In this document: in pieces, positions 13,094 through 14,232 of the stretch
Numbering within the stretch: position 1 is the first letter of the stretch
Layout: each line of letters opens with the position of its first letter
Assembly: GCA_027344745.1 (NCBI GenBank)
Contig: DAHWIS010000034.1
Location: 1-14,232 of the forward strand
Length of the DNA stretch: 14,232 nucleotides
Direction of reading: 5' to 3'
From: Microcaldota archaeon
Lineage (GTDB): Archaea; Micrarchaeota; Micrarchaeia; Micrarchaeales; Micrarchaeaceae
The notes under the pieces: model-generated
Databases searched by the model: none
What the model was told of the DNA's origin: nothing
Seen by the model: only the letters and a program-made list of their open reading frames with translations
Position numbers and translations under genes: made by a program

Positions 13094-14232
13094 ATGAACA
13101 ATGATAATTATACTGCAAAGGATATAGTTGTGCTTTCGGGGCCTTTGGGCATACGCAAAAGGCCGGCCATGTACATCGGCTCTACTGGAAGCAGCGGTTT
13201 TTTGCATCTGCTTAACGAAATCATAGACAATGCAGTAGACGAAGCGCTCGCCGGATATTGCAACAAGATTGTTGTAACGCTTTCTAGGGAAGATGGAGTC
13301 GACGTTGGTGAGGTAAGCGACAATGGCAGGGGCATACCCGTCGATTTGATGCAAAAAGAGGACAAATCGGCGTTGGAGGTTATAATGACTTCGCTTCATT
13401 CCGGAGCTAAATTCAGCAACAAGATCTACAGGGTTTCTGGGGGATTGCATGGCGTAGGCATGACAGTGGTGAATGCGCTTTCTGAATACACCCGCGTGAT
13501 AGTCAAAAAGGAGGGCAAGGTATACGAACAGAAATTCAGCAGGGGGGTACCAATTTCATCGTTGGAGGTAACCGGAGATACGTCAGAGACCGGCACTACC
13601 GTGCGGTTCAAGCCCGATTCGGATATATTTTCCGCCAACGCATTCGATACGATAATACTTGTTGAAAGACTGCGCGACCTTTCTTTCATGAATCCGGGAC
13701 TACGAATAATACTCGTAGATGAAAGGGATGGCACTAAGACAGAAAAGGAGTTTTATTCGATAAACGGCATAATAGACTTCATGGATTATATAAGAGGTGG
13801 CAAAGAACCGCTGTCAAAGCCGATAATTTTATCAAAGGAAATAGACTCAGTAAAAGTCGACGTGGCATTGCAGTACGTAAACACCTACAGTGAGGAGGTC
13901 ATATCCTTCGTTAACAAGATAAAAACGCTGGAGGGGGGAACGCACGTCTCTGGTTTTAGGGGTGCGCTTACCAGGGCAATAACTACATACATACAGAAGA
14001 ACGCCAAGAAGCAGGTTGGTGCGAACATAGAGGGGGAGGACACGCGCGAAGGACTGATAGGCATAGTGTCGATTATGATGCAAAACCCCGAATTTGAGGG
14101 GCAGACAAAGGAGAAGCTGGGCAATACGACAATAAAGTCCGTAGTGGAGAATATGGTCTACAGCGAATTATCATACTATCTTGAGGAGAATCCGGCCGAG
14201 GCAGTAAGGATAATAGAAAAGGTAGCAAGAGC
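13094..14232 (+). CDS. gyrB: DNA gyrase subunit B, N-terminal part
   Basis: This is the ATPase subunit of DNA gyrase, which introduces negative supercoils together with GyrA. The first 379 residues are in the window; the gene continues past the right edge. The GHKL ATP site is complete: Glu42 and Asn46 in NEIIDNAVDEAL, Asp76 in DNGRGIP (76-82), GGLHGVG (116-122), and the QTK loop Gln337-Thr338-Lys339 in FEGQTKEKLGN. IRKRPAMYIGST near the start is the ATP-lid arm motif. This is the bacterial-type gyrase sequence, known to have entered several archaeal lineages by transfer. The ATG at 13094 has only a weak GGTAG upstream. It is divergent from amrS, and an inverted repeat covers its likely promoter. 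gyrA may follow outside the window. Confidence 0.96.
   Translation, partial: MNNDNYTAKDIVVLSGPLGIRKRPAMYIGSTGSSGFLHLLNEIIDNAVDEALAGYCNKIVVTLSREDGVDVGEVSDNGRGIPVDLMQKEDKSALEVIMTSLHSGAKFSNKIYRVSGGLHGVGMTVVNALSEYTRVIVKKEGKVYEQKFSRGVPISSLEVTGDTSETGTTVRFKPDSDIFSANAFDTIILVERLRDLSFMNPGLRIILVDERDGTKTEKEFYSINGIIDFMDYIRGGKEPLSKPIILSKEIDSVKVDVALQYVNTYSEEVISFVNKIKTLEGGTHVSGFRGALTRAITTYIQKNAKKQVGANIEGEDTREGLIGIVSIMMQNPEFEGQTKEKLGNTTIKSVVENMVYSELSYYLEENPAEAVRIIEKVAR

Noticed and set aside
13079..13734. Minus-strand open frames upstream of and within gyrB
   Set aside because: They are antisense to the highly conserved GyrB ATPase domain and carry no recognisable protein features.

Overview
The window looks like a chromosomal segment of an archaeon, most probably an ultrasmall acidophile of the Micrarchaeota (ARMAN-2-like) lineage. 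Archaeal markers are a DTD2-type D-aminoacyl-tRNA deacylase, archaeal diphthine synthase, a long Lhr helicase with a zinc ribbon, TATA-box promoters placed for leaderless or short-leader transcripts, and a tRNA with a bulge-helix-bulge (BHB) intron. The lineage pointer is a single-chain tRNA-splicing endonuclease of about 397 residues with three units. This matches the epsilon-2 architecture reported from ARMAN archaea. The assignment is inference from family knowledge; no database search was done.

Layout. (1) Positions 1-1729, minus strand: nuoA-nuoB-nuoC-nuoD, the first genes of a complex I (NADH dehydrogenase-like) operon, tightly overlapped, with nuoD running off the left edge. (2) 1793-2113, minus strand: a small zinc protein of the RNHCP family. 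(3) 2162-9666, plus strand: a compact run of dtd2, a glycosylated-looking surface protein, lhr, dph5 and endA, each overlapping or within a few bases of the next. Apart from the surface protein its theme is tRNA and translation quality control plus nucleic-acid helicase work. (4) 9748-10212, plus strand: an unrecognised 154-residue protein. (5) 10221-12960, minus strand: an AmrS-type radical SAM enzyme, a VKOR-like thiol oxidoreductase, an HD-domain phosphohydrolase and a tRNA-Lys(CTT). The tRNA T-loop is interrupted by an 18-nt intron in a textbook 3-4-3 BHB motif. (6) 13094 to the right edge, plus strand: the N-terminal part of a bacterial-type GyrB, behind a 133-bp divergent promoter region that carries a perfect 7-bp inverted repeat over a TATA-like element.

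The most interesting relation is between endA and the tRNA-Lys gene, which lie about 550 bp apart. The T-loop intron at 59/60 is the kind of non-canonical substrate that the broad-specificity three-unit enzyme could process. Also notable are a 59-bp perfect internal repeat in the surface-protein gene, the placement of that gene inside an information-processing operon, and a 62-bp nuoB/nuoC overlap. No CRISPR array, insertion sequence or rRNA was seen, and no gene-free stretch exceeds 300 bp.
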